From an uncultured Collinsella sp. (GTDB lineage: Bacteria; Actinomycetota; Coriobacteriia; Coriobacteriales; Coriobacteriaceae), in NCBI GenBank assembly GCA_958421035.1, contig CATZKS010000052.1, positions 1-14,140 of the forward strand: a stretch of 14,140 bases of DNA, in the 5' to 3' direction. The notes beneath the pieces are model-generated. The model had not been told where the DNA came from, searched no databases, and worked only from the letters and a program-made list of their open reading frames with translations. The position numbers and the translations under genes were made by a program. Of the stretch, positions 6,224 to 13,327 are shown in pieces. Position 1 is the stretch's first letter. Each line of letters starts with the position of its first letter.

Positions 6224-7249
6224 TTAGTTAAGACGCTCCACAAAGAAATCTGCCATGGAGAGGAACAGCTCGCGTGCGTGCGGATCAAGCTCAACGTTCT
6301 CGATGGCCGCTTTGGCCTTAGCGGTCAGGTCGAGCGCGTAAGTGTGGGCGTAATCGATGGAGCCGGTCTCCTGGAAGATCTCCACGGCGCGTGCGAGCTG
6401 CGCGGGATTATCGGTGCCTGAGGAAAGAATCGCCTCGACCTCGTCGTGGTGGCGCTCATCAGAGAGGGCGTGTACGGCGACAAGCGTGCGCTTGCCCTCG
6501 GTGATGTCGGTGCGGAAGTCCTTGTTGGCGGCTTCCTTAGTGCCGACAAGGTTGAGCAGGTCGTCCTGAATCTGAAAGGCAAGGCCTGTGTGCAGGCCAA
6601 AGGCGCGCAGCGCTTCGATTTGCTCATCGCTGCCGCCGCCGATAATGGCTCCGGCGGCAAGCGGCGTGGCTCCGCTGTAAAACGCGGTCTTGTGCGTCGC
6701 CATGTCCAGGTAGTCATCAACCGAGATATCAAAGCGCCCGTCACGGACCCAACCCAGGTCGAGTGCTTGACCCTCAATGGTGCGGACGATCATCTCGGTA
6801 AGCTCGTGGAGCACGCGCAGCTTCACGTCGGACTCCAGCGTAGGGTCGTCGAGAACCGTCTTGGTGACCATGGTGAGCGCCAGGTCGCCACAATTGATGG
6901 CAAGGCCCGTGCCCTCGGTAAGGTGCATGCAGGGCTTGCCTCGACGAAGCTGTCCGTTGTCGGCGATGTCGTCGTGGATCAGCGCGCCCGACTGGAAATG
7001 CTCGATGGCTGCCGCGGCGCTGCGGGCGCTCTCAAAGCTACCGCCCACTGCGGTTGCGGCGAGCATGCAGATAAGCGGGCGGTGGCGCTTGCCGGCGTTG
7101 GCCGTAAAAGCCGAGAGCGGCGCGTACAGGTAGCGCTCGATATCGGCAGAGGTCGCCTGTCCGTCAAAGAACGTGGCCAGATAGTCGTTGATCTGGTCAA
7201 AGTGCTGGGCTAAAAAGCTGGTAAACGGACTGGACACGGGTTCTCGCAT
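6224..7249 (-). CDS. Polyprenyl diphosphate synthase (isoprenyl transferase family)
   Basis: This trans-prenyltransferase condenses isopentenyl diphosphate onto an allylic diphosphate. It is 341 residues from the ATG at 7249. Visible are GKRHRP (residues 53-58), the first Asp-rich motif HDDIADN (D93, D94, D97) followed by LRRGKP, and the second at FQIQDDLLN (D229, D230, N233), then GKRTLVAVHAL. The second motif has Asn where most bacterial enzymes have Asp. Residues just before the first motif are small (GALIH), which in this family usually means chains longer than C15. The product could serve menaquinone, carrier lipid or carotenoid synthesis. An in-frame ATG at 7288 would add 13 residues, but it lies inside an 8-bp inverted repeat and has no ribosome binding site. 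The 7249 start fits the family's N-terminal length better, yet its AGAAAG is too close, so the start is uncertain. Confidence 0.88.
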   Translation of the reverse strand: MREPVSSPFTSFLAQHFDQINDYLATFFDGQATSADIERYLYAPLSAFTANAGKRHRPLICMLAATAVGGSFESARSAAAAIEHFQSGALIHDDIADNGQLRRGKPCMHLTEGTGLAINCGDLALTMVTKTVLDDPTLESDVKLRVLHELTEMIVRTIEGQALDLGWVRDGRFDISVDDYLDMATHKTAFYSGATPLAAGAIIGGGSDEQIEALRAFGLHTGLAFQIQDDLLNLVGTKEAANKDFRTDITEGKRTLVAVHALSDERHHDEVEAILSSGTDNPAQLARAVEIFQETGSIDYAHTYALDLTAKAKAAIENVELDPHARELFLSMADFFVERLN

Positions 7250-7270
7250 TCTTTCTGAGGTTGCGTTGAT

Positions 7271-7293
7271 GCAATATGCAGACAACATATTGC
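7271..7293. repeat. Inverted repeat GCAATATG/CATATTGC near the prenyl synthase start
   Basis: GCAATATG (7271-7278) and CATATTGC (7286-7293) are perfect 8-bp arms with a 7-bp spacer. The repeat sits just upstream of the preferred start at 7249 and overlaps the alternative start at 7288. It could be an operator for the synthase gene or a hairpin in its leader. Confidence 0.5.
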
Positions 7294-7362
7294 CACATTA
7301 GGGCGTTTGGCGCGGCAGTTTTGGCGATTTGGGACAACGGGCGTGCGTTTGATGGAGCGCGC

Positions 7363-9813
7363 CTAAATCAGCCCAAAATGCTCGAGCGCCGCAACGACAC
7401 CGTCGTGATCGACGGTGTCGGTCACGTAATCGGCCTTATCCTTGAGATAGTCCGGCGCATTGCCCATGGCGATACCGACATCGACGGCGTTCATCAGCGA
7501 GACGTCATTGCTGGCGTCGCCAATGCCGTATACGGTTCCGTGGTGGGGGTCGAGGGCGTCGAGTACAGACTGGATGCCCCCGCGCTTCGTGCATTCGCGG
7601 GGCGAGATTTCGGTCACCTCGAGTTCGAGCTCGTTAAAGCACAGCAGCGGCTCAAGTGCCTTATCTTGAGCGATGTGGTTGGCGAGCGATGTAGACATCA
7701 AGATCTTGTAGACACTGTAATGTTGCAGCTGCGTGACTGCGTCGCCCAGGGTGCGCGCGTATCCGGGAGCATCGGGCGCATCGGCACTCATGCGCACGAC
7801 GCCGTTGAGGCCCTCAAAGCGGATGACCTCGCCCGATTGCTCAAGGTAGGGGGCAAGACGCTGCAGCATACTGGGCGTCATCGACAGATCGCGAATTGCG
7901 TGTCCGTTAATCTCGGCGTAACCGCCCGCAAGACAGACGATGCCGGTCCAAGGCAGCTCAAGAAGTTTGGGGTGGATGCAGCTGAGGGTACGTCCCGTGC
8001 AGATAAAGGCCATGTTGCCGTTGGCGACAAACTCTCGGATTGCCTGCGAAACCGCCTCGTTGGGATAGGGGGAGAGGTCCCGCTCGTCTTCGGGAAGGTC
8101 TTGGGCGAGCCTGGGGTCTTGCCAGGCGAGCGTTCCGTCGATATCGAAGAAGCAAATATCGCCGCGCTTATGGGCTGCGCTGGCGGCAGGGGAGGCCGAG
8201 GTGGTGGGCACAAATTCCGGCTCGAGGCCCATGATCTGGTCAAAATGCTCTTTAACGCGGGGAACGGAGATGCCGATGACCACCTGGGCGGTCTTGCCCG
8301 TAATGATGAGGCCCTTGGCGCCCACCGAGACAAACGACGCGTTATCTGCAACGATGGAAGGGTCTGCGACCTCGACGCGCAGGCGCGTGGCGCAGTTGGT
8401 TGCGCCCACGATATTGCCAACGCCACCTAAAAGCTGAATTACCCGCTCAGCGAGGACGTGATCTTGATCGGATCGACTATCGACCTCGTCATTGGGAGAT
8501 TGCTCTTTGGCAAAGTCGCTTCCCGTTAAACAATCGATTGCCGCGCGATTGGCGACATGATCCTCGCGGCCCGGAGTCTTAAGGTCATAGACCAAGATGA
8601 GTGCTCGAAAACTAACAAAAAAGATGAGGCTAAAGGCAAGGCCGATACCGAGCGCCAAAAGATAGGCACCGGCATGCGTGCGCATGAGCGGAATAAAGTT
8701 GAAGGCTGCCATCTCCATGAGGCCGCCCGAGAAGATGCCGACGATGCCAAAGAGATTCATGGTTGTGGCAAGGCAAGACGATAAGACGGCGTAGAGCAAA
8801 AAGAGCCCGGGGTGGGTGAACATAAAGAGAAACTCGAGTGGCTCGGTAACGCCGCAAACCACCGAGGCGATGATGGCGGGAACAAGGATGACCCTGAGGC
8901 CGGCGCGGCGCTCGGGTTTTGCGGTGGAGTAGAACGCAGCTGCGATGGCAGGAAGACCAAAGAGCTTGACCCAGCCGGTGGCGGTAAAACCGGCCCACGG
9001 CGCAAGCTCATTAAGGGGGCGCGTGCTATGGGAGAGGATGGGGAGCAAACTGCTCCACGTGGCGTAGATGCCGTCGTTAATGACCAGGTTGTCGTAGTAG
9101 ATCGGCATGTAGAGCAGGTGGTGCAGGCCAAAGGGCTCGAGTGCTCGTTCTAAAAAGACAAAGATACCCACGCCAAAGGGACCGACGCCTGCAAGCGCGT
9201 GACGCAGCGTATCAGTTACATCGTATACGTAGGGCACGATGGCGGCCGAGATAGCGGCAAGGGCAAACACGGCAAAAAAGCTGATGAGGTAGACCAGCGA
9301 GGAGCCCGAGAAGGTGCCGAGCCAATCGGGAACCTTGGCATCGTAGAAGCGGTCATGGATGGCAACGACGGTTGCCGATACCGCCAGCGGGCCGATAATG
9401 CCGGTGTCGAGCGTCTTGATGCCGTCGATGACGGTGATACCGCTGGCGGAGGTCAAAGATGACGGGTACTCAAGTCCAAGGTTGTCTCCGCTCAGCTTAA
9501 TGATCTCGCTCAAAAAGAAGCAGTAGGCAAAATAGGCGACGAGAGCCTCGAGACAGCAACGAGCCGGTTGTTTTTGGGCAAGACCGATGGGCAGCGCTAC
9601 GGCAAAAAGGAGCGGGAGGCGTTTAAAGACCGTCCACGAGCCGCGCTGGATGATGGTCCAAAAAACGTACCAAGGGGTTCCGTATACGGCGAGATCGCCG
9701 ACGATGTCCGCAGTCGTTGCGAGAGCGGAGACGCCGACCATGAGGCCTGATATAGAAAACAGCATGGCGGGCGCGAACATTGCCCCGCCAAAGCGTTGGA
9801 TTTTTTGCAGCAT
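7363..9813 (-). CDS. Alpha-glucoside-type PTS EIIC-EIIB fused to a HAD phosphatase
   Basis: 816 residues in three parts. Residues 1-415 are a PTS glucose-superfamily EIIC permease: it starts LQKIQRFGGAMF, has GVTEPLEF (E324) and ends with LKTPGRE. These segments match AglA/GlvC/MalX-type alpha-glucoside carriers as I remember them. Residues about 455-535 are EIIB, with the phosphorylated cysteine in TNCATRLR (C474). Residues 552-816 are a Cof/YidA-type HAD hydrolase, with nucleophile motif FDIDGTL (D557, D559), Thr in CTGRT, and GDASNDVSLM (D766, D770). The first two parts import a sugar and phosphorylate it; the HAD part could remove phosphate from that or another sugar phosphate. No EIIA is present, so it must act in trans. 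The ATG at 9813 has GGAAGG at 6 nt. It is divergent from a TreR-like regulator. The frame is continuous through both joints, so this looks like a true fusion. Confidence 0.88.
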   Translation of the reverse strand: MLQKIQRFGGAMFAPAMLFSISGLMVGVSALATTADIVGDLAVYGTPWYVFWTIIQRGSWTVFKRLPLLFAVALPIGLAQKQPARCCLEALVAYFAYCFFLSEIIKLSGDNLGLEYPSSLTSASGITVIDGIKTLDTGIIGPLAVSATVVAIHDRFYDAKVPDWLGTFSGSSLVYLISFFAVFALAAISAAIVPYVYDVTDTLRHALAGVGPFGVGIFVFLERALEPFGLHHLLYMPIYYDNLVINDGIYATWSSLLPILSHSTRPLNELAPWAGFTATGWVKLFGLPAIAAAFYSTAKPERRAGLRVILVPAIIASVVCGVTEPLEFLFMFTHPGLFLLYAVLSSCLATTMNLFGIVGIFSGGLMEMAAFNFIPLMRTHAGAYLLALGIGLAFSLIFFVSFRALILVYDLKTPGREDHVANRAAIDCLTGSDFAKEQSPNDEVDSRSDQDHVLAERVIQLLGGVGNIVGATNCATRLRVEVADPSIVADNASFVSVGAKGLIITGKTAQVVIGISVPRVKEHFDQIMGLEPEFVPTTSASPAASAAHKRGDICFFDIDGTLAWQDPRLAQDLPEDERDLSPYPNEAVSQAIREFVANGNMAFICTGRTLSCIHPKLLELPWTGIVCLAGGYAEINGHAIRDLSMTPSMLQRLAPYLEQSGEVIRFEGLNGVVRMSADAPDAPGYARTLGDAVTQLQHYSVYKILMSTSLANHIAQDKALEPLLCFNELELEVTEISPRECTKRGGIQSVLDALDPHHGTVYGIGDASNDVSLMNAVDVGIAMGNAPDYLKDKADYVTDTVDHDGVVAALEHFGLI

Positions 9814-9854
9814 ATTCTGCCTTCCGAATATCGAGGCGCGTTGCGCGTGGGGAA

Positions 9855-9879
9855 ACGTTTAAACAATGGATTCATTGTA
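9855..9879 (-). promoter_or_regulatory. PTS gene -10 box and GTTTAAAC operator (site A)
   Basis: On the minus strand TACAAT (complement of 9874-9879) is a 5/6 match to a -10, but no good -35 is seen at the right distance. Directly downstream, at the expected transcription start, lies ACGTTTAAACAA (9855-9866), whose core GTTTAAAC is a perfect palindrome. A repressor bound here would block the PTS gene. Confidence 0.5.
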
Positions 9880-9976
9880 GAGGACCAGACGATTGTCGTA
9901 CCGGCAGTTTTGAGCGAAACCGATTTGGGCATGACAGAAACCGTCAACGGTTAAATCCTGTCGCTTTACCGATATT

Positions 9977-10007
9977 CAGTTTAAACAACTTTAAGAAATG
10001 CTATCGT
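9977..10007 (+). promoter_or_regulatory. gntR promoter overlapping a GTTTAAAC operator (site B)
   Basis: CAGTTTAAACAA (9977-9988) contains the same perfect GTTTAAAC palindrome as the site before the PTS gene. TTTAAA (9980-9985) can serve as -35, with TATCGT (10002-10007) as -10 after 16 bp. The arrangement GTTNAAACAACT followed by TATCGT recurs before the sugar-binding protein gene, suggesting autoregulation by the GntR protein. Confidence 0.5.
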
Positions 10008-10042
10008 GCCTAGCCGGAAATGAATAATGTAGAGGTGAAACA

Positions 10043-10762
10043 ATGCCAAAAGCGATATACGAAGGAATCTACCGAGAAATACGCTCGCGCATCATTAATG
10101 GGACCTATGCGTTTCAGGAGATGCTGCCAACCGAAGCCGAGCTGACCGCGGAGTTCGGATGCACTCGCAATACCGTCCGTCGCGCCTTGGGTATGCTGGC
10201 CGACGGGATGTTTGTGCAGCCCATACACGGCAAGGGCGTGCGCGTTATTTGGCTTAAGGGCGAAACCGACATGTTGGGCGCACTCGAAGAGGTTGAGTCG
10301 TTTGGCGAGTTTGCAAAGCGCAACAATGCCGTTGCATCTACGGACGTTAAGTCTTTCGAACATCTGGTTTGCACCGAGCAACTCTCTCGTCACCTGGGCT
10401 TTAAGGTGGGCGAGGAGTTGATTCGCGTAGTGCGTGTCCGAAGCCTCAACGGCAACGCGCGCCAAGTGGACCATGGCTATTTTTTGGCGTCGATCGCCAA
10501 GGGCCTGACTCCCGAGATCGCGGCAGATTCTATTTACGGCTATCTGGAGCATAAGCGCGGTGTCAAAGTGATGGCGAGCCGTCGTACGGTGAGTGTCGAG
10601 CTCGCCAACGATGAGGACTGCAGCTATCTTGACCTCGGCAAATACAACTGCGTTGCCGTCATGGAGAGTCAGTCGTACACCTCGGACGGCATCTTGTTTG
10701 AGGTGACGCACACTCGCACACACCCCGAGATCTTCCATTACCGTGTCAATTCCAAGCGATAG
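10043..10762 (+). CDS. GntR-family regulator, TreR-like (HTH-UTRA)
   Basis: The 239-residue DNA-binding regulator has a winged helix-turn-helix at residues 1-68 (LPTEAELTAEFGCTRNTVRRAL, then a wing with IHGKGVRV). A UTRA ligand domain follows at about 85-237, including YFLASIAKGLTPEIAADSIY. The UTRA part strongly resembles Bacillus TreR, the trehalose-6-phosphate-responsive repressor, as I recall it. Proteins of this group usually sense a phosphorylated sugar. The ATG at 10043 has AGAGGTG (10031-10037) before it. The gene is divergent from the PTS-HAD gene and lies upstream of the ABC sugar importer. Copies of one 12-bp palindrome precede all three units, so it probably represses all three until its sugar phosphate accumulates. 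The effector is inferred; it could be another alpha-glucoside phosphate. Confidence 0.87.
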   Translation: MPKAIYEGIYREIRSRIINGTYAFQEMLPTEAELTAEFGCTRNTVRRALGMLADGMFVQPIHGKGVRVIWLKGETDMLGALEEVESFGEFAKRNNAVASTDVKSFEHLVCTEQLSRHLGFKVGEELIRVVRVRSLNGNARQVDHGYFLASIAKGLTPEIAADSIYGYLEHKRGVKVMASRRTVSVELANDEDCSYLDLGKYNCVAVMESQSYTSDGILFEVTHTRTHPEIFHYRVNSKR

Positions 10763-10800
10763 CCGGCTAGCTCGCAGCCTGACGAGACTCATGGCCTCAA

Positions 10801-10855
10801 AGAGAAAACGCCCGGTCAAACCGACGGTACATCGGCTTGACCGGGCGTTTTCTCT
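10801..10855 (+). terminator. Long hairpin terminator after gntR
   Basis: Bases 10801-10819 pair perfectly with 10837-10855 (19 bp), continued after one mismatch by CCGA/TCGG around a 7-nt loop. The arms start AGAGAAAACGCCCGG and end CCGGGCGTTTTCTCT, so the stem has T-rich ends on both strands. It separates gntR from the ABC operon promoter. Confidence 0.88.
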
Positions 10856-10873
10856 GCATTAAATAACAAATAA

Positions 10874-10885
10874 TTGTTTATACAA
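10874..10885. promoter_or_regulatory. Operator-like palindrome TTGTTTATACAA (site C)
   Basis: This 12-bp near-palindrome with TTGT/ACAA arms resembles the three other sites around gntR and the published Bacillus TreR operator type with TTGTATATACAA. It lies 75 bp (centre to centre) upstream of site D, a spacing compatible with looping. Two small palindromes follow at 10887-10897 and 10899-10907. Confidence 0.4.
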
Positions 10886-10948
10886 AACTTGTCAAGTATC
10901 AAGTTGAAATTACCGTTCACCGAAGTTTTTCTACCGCTCTAGTAATAC

Positions 10949-10980
10949 TTGTTCAAACAACTAGCCAAATAGCGTATCGT
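10949..10980 (+). promoter_or_regulatory. ABC operon promoter overlapping operator TTGTTCAAACAA (site D)
   Basis: TTGTTCAAACAA (10949-10960) is a palindrome with perfect 5-bp arms. TTCAAA within it (10952-10957) can act as -35, and TATCGT (10975-10980) as -10, at 17 bp. The same block, GTTNAAACAACT then AAAT and TATCGT, occurs before gntR. Transcription would start near 10987. Confidence 0.5.
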
Positions 10981-10986
10981 TCAAAT

Positions 10987-11068
10987 TAGCAAAAGGGGCA
11001 AAGTCCCCGAGCCAATCTCCGAAGGCGGCGGCAAAGGGTGCCGCCACGGTGTGAAAGGGTGGATTGTA
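10987..11068 (+). other. Leader of the sugar-binding protein mRNA with two hairpins
   Basis: This untranslated leader of about 82 nt holds GGGG(10995-10998)/CCCC(11005-11008) with a 6-nt loop. A second hairpin is GGCGGC (11027-11032) with GCCGCC (11040-11045), loop AAAGGGT, extended by CCG/CGG outside. There is no T-run, so termination is unlikely. The second stem ends 7 nt before the GAAAGGGTGG ribosome binding site. mRNA stabilisation is the simplest role. Confidence 0.4.
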
Positions 11069-12385
11069 ATGAAGAACGAAATGAGCAGAAGGCAGTTCCT
11101 GGGCTTTGCTGGTTCCGCGGCTGCAGTTCTTGGTCTGGGCCTCGTGGGTTGCGGTGGTTCTGCCGGCTCCGGCTCCTCTGCTTCTGGTGACGCTGCCGAG
11201 GTCTACTTCCTCCAATTCAAGCCCGAGGTCGACAAGGAGTGGAAGGAGATCGCCAAGGCCTATAAGAAGGAGAAGGGCGTCGAGGTCAAGATCGTGACCG
11301 CTGCCTCCAACACCTACGAGGAGAAGCTCAAGTCCGAGATGTCCAAGAGCTCCGCTCCGACCCTGTTCCAGGTCAACGGCCCCACCGGTCTTAAGAACTG
11401 GAAGGATTACTGCGCCGACCTGTCCGATACCAAGCTCCGCGGTGAGCTCATTGACGACTCCCTGGCTCTGCAGTCCGACGGCAAGGATGTGTGCATCGAC
11501 TGGGTTCAGGAGAGCTTCGGCATCATCTACAACAAGCAGCTGCTCGAGAAGGCTGGCTACAAGGCCGAGGACATCAACTCCTTCGACAAGCTGAAGGCTT
11601 GTGCCGACGACATCCAGGCCCGCAAGGACGAGCTTGGTGTCGAGGGTGCCTTCACTTCCGCCGGCATGGACGACTCCTCCAGCTGGCGCTACACCACCCA
11701 CCTTGCCAACATGCCGCTCTACTACGAGTTTGAGAAGGAGCACAACCAGGAGGACGACGAGATCAAGGGTGAGTTCCTCGACAACTACAAGCAGATCTTC
11801 GACCTGTACATCACCGACTCCACCTGCGATCCTTCGCAGCTTGCTTCCAAGACCGGCGACGACGCCACCAACGAGTTCGCAACCGGCAAGGCCGTCTTCT
11901 ACCAGAACGGCTCTTGGGCCTACTCTGACCTCGTCAAGGCCGGCATGACCGACGATCAGATTGGCATGATGCCCATCTACATCGGTGTTGACGGCGAGGA
12001 GAACCAGGGCCTGTGCTCCGGCGGCGAGAACTACTGGTGCGTCAGTTCCCAGGCTTCCGAGGATGCCCAGAAGGCCACCGAGGACTTCATGTATTGGTGC
12101 GTCACCGCTGACACCCCGACCAGCATCATCGCCGACAAGATGGGTCTGACCGCTCCGTTCAAGAGCGCCAAGGAGACCACCAACGTCTTCTCGCAGCAGG
12201 CCGTTGCCATGGCCAAGGACGGCAAGAAGACCGTCGCTTGGGACTTCGTCTACATTCCCTCCGAGGAGTGGAAGAAGAACCTCAAGCAGGCTCTAATTGC
12301 CTACGCTGCCGATAACAGCAAGTGGGACGGCGTCAAGAACGCCTTCGTCGATGGCTGGAAGACCGAGAAGGCCGCTTCCGAGTAA
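11069..12385 (+). CDS. ABC sugar importer substrate-binding lipoprotein (family 1)
   Basis: The protein has 438 residues from the ATG at 11069, preceded by GAAAGGGTGG (11053-11062); an in-frame GTG at 11051 would sit on that ribosome binding site and is rejected. The N-terminus shows a twin-arginine motif SRRQFLG (6-12), a hydrophobic stretch and a lipobox LVGC (Cys28), then a Gly/Ser linker. It should be exported folded by Tat and lipid-anchored. The rest is an SBP_bac_1 solute-binding fold of the MalE/MsmE kind, which captures mono- or oligosaccharides for the permeases downstream. There are seven further cysteines, which is many for an exported protein. Codon bias is as strong as in cstA, pointing to high expression. 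The substrate is not readable from sequence; a TreR-like regulator next door suggests an alpha-glucoside. No ATPase gene lies in the window. Confidence 0.92.
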   Translation: MKNEMSRRQFLGFAGSAAAVLGLGLVGCGGSAGSGSSASGDAAEVYFLQFKPEVDKEWKEIAKAYKKEKGVEVKIVTAASNTYEEKLKSEMSKSSAPTLFQVNGPTGLKNWKDYCADLSDTKLRGELIDDSLALQSDGKDVCIDWVQESFGIIYNKQLLEKAGYKAEDINSFDKLKACADDIQARKDELGVEGAFTSAGMDDSSSWRYTTHLANMPLYYEFEKEHNQEDDEIKGEFLDNYKQIFDLYITDSTCDPSQLASKTGDDATNEFATGKAVFYQNGSWAYSDLVKAGMTDDQIGMMPIYIGVDGEENQGLCSGGENYWCVSSQASEDAQKATEDFMYWCVTADTPTSIIADKMGLTAPFKSAKETTNVFSQQAVAMAKDGKKTVAWDFVYIPSEEWKKNLKQALIAYAADNSKWDGVKNAFVDGWKTEKAASE

Positions 12386-12416
12386 GCAGTTGCTGCCCAA
12401 GCTATCTGATTAGCGA

Positions 12417-12452
12417 CAGGGGGCGGGCAGACGTTGGTTTGCCCGCCCCCTG
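12417..12452 (+). other. GC-rich intercistronic hairpin between binding protein and permeases
   Basis: CAGGGGGCGGGCA (12417-12429) pairs perfectly with TGCCCGCCCCCTG (12440-12452), 13 bp around a 10-nt loop. It is followed by CATATTGAAAGG, with no T-run, and lies 20 nt before the next start codon. Such hairpins between binding-protein and permease genes (as in malE-malF) protect the upstream mRNA and give an excess of binding protein. Confidence 0.75.
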
Positions 12453-12472
12453 CATATTGAAAGGACCCTTTT

Positions 12473-13327
12473 ATGGGCAAAGCACTCAAGCGCTGGTGGC
12501 CGCTCTTTATGCTACCCACGTGCCTGGCGTTTATGATCGGGTTCGTGATCCCTTTTATCCAGGGCTTCTATCTCTCGTTCTGCCAGTTTATTATCATTAG
12601 TAACGCGCACTTTGTCGGTATCGAGAACTACGTGCGCGCGCTGTCCGATCCGCAGTTCTCCACGTCGTTCTTCTTTACCGTGGCGTTTGCCTTCCTGTCG
12701 ACGGTGCTCATCAACGTGATCGCCCTGGCCATTGCGCAGGCGCTCACCCGCAAGGCGCTCAAAGGCACCAACATCTTCCGTACGATCTTCTTTATGCCTA
12801 ACCTGATCGGCGGCATCGTGCTGGGCTACATTTGGCAGATTCTGATCAACTGCCTGCTCTCCAACGTGGGCGCCCAGCTCATCGCTCTTAACTCTGCTGC
12901 TGGCTTCTGGGGCCTTATCATCCTGACCCTGTGGCAGCAGGTCGGCTACATGATGATCATCTACATCGCTGGTCTGCAGTCCATTCCGTCCGACTACATC
13001 GAGGCCGCCAAGGTCGACGGCGCTACGGCATGGCAGACGTTTTGGAAGGTTAAGATCCCTAACCTGATGCCGACCATCACCATCTGCCTGTTCCTGTCCA
13101 TCACCAACGGCTTTAAGCTGTTCGACCAGAACCTCGCCCTTACCGGCGGCGCCCCCGCGCACTCCACCGAGATGCTCGCCCTGAACATCTACAACACGTT
13201 CTATTCGCGTGCCGGTATCGCATGGCAGGGCATTGGTCAGGCCAAGGCGGTTATCTTCTGCATCCTGGTCGTGGCCATCTCCATGATCCAGCTTAAGGCC
13301 ACGAGGTCCAAGGAGGTGCAGCAGTAA
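12473..13327 (+). CDS. Sugar ABC transporter permease, MalF/UgpA type
   Basis: This 284-residue inner-membrane protein has six predicted transmembrane segments. The first is at about residues 12-36, after a short basic N-terminus (GKALKRWW). The cytoplasmic EAA loop, the contact with the ATPase, reads EAAKVDGATAWQTFWKVKIP from residue 177. It pairs with the permease that follows to form the channel fed by the upstream lipoprotein. The ATG at 12473 has GAAAGGA about 9 nt upstream. The stop codon overlaps the next start by one base (TAATG), so the two permeases are translationally coupled. Codon use is less biased than in the binding protein, in keeping with lower expression. Confidence 0.93.
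   Translation: MGKALKRWWPLFMLPTCLAFMIGFVIPFIQGFYLSFCQFIIISNAHFVGIENYVRALSDPQFSTSFFFTVAFAFLSTVLINVIALAIAQALTRKALKGTNIFRTIFFMPNLIGGIVLGYIWQILINCLLSNVGAQLIALNSAAGFWGLIILTLWQQVGYMMIIYIAGLQSIPSDYIEAAKVDGATAWQTFWKVKIPNLMPTITICLFLSITNGFKLFDQNLALTGGAPAHSTEMLALNIYNTFYSRAGIAWQGIGQAKAVIFCILVVAISMIQLKATRSKEVQQ

Noticed and set aside
11051..11068. GTG at 11051 as start of the sugar-binding protein
   Set aside because: Its codons are the ribosome binding site of the ATG at 11069, and the extra residues would sit awkwardly before the Tat motif.
12417..12452. Hairpin after the binding-protein gene as an intrinsic terminator
   Set aside because: No T-run follows the stem and the permease genes 20 nt downstream have no promoter of their own that I can see.
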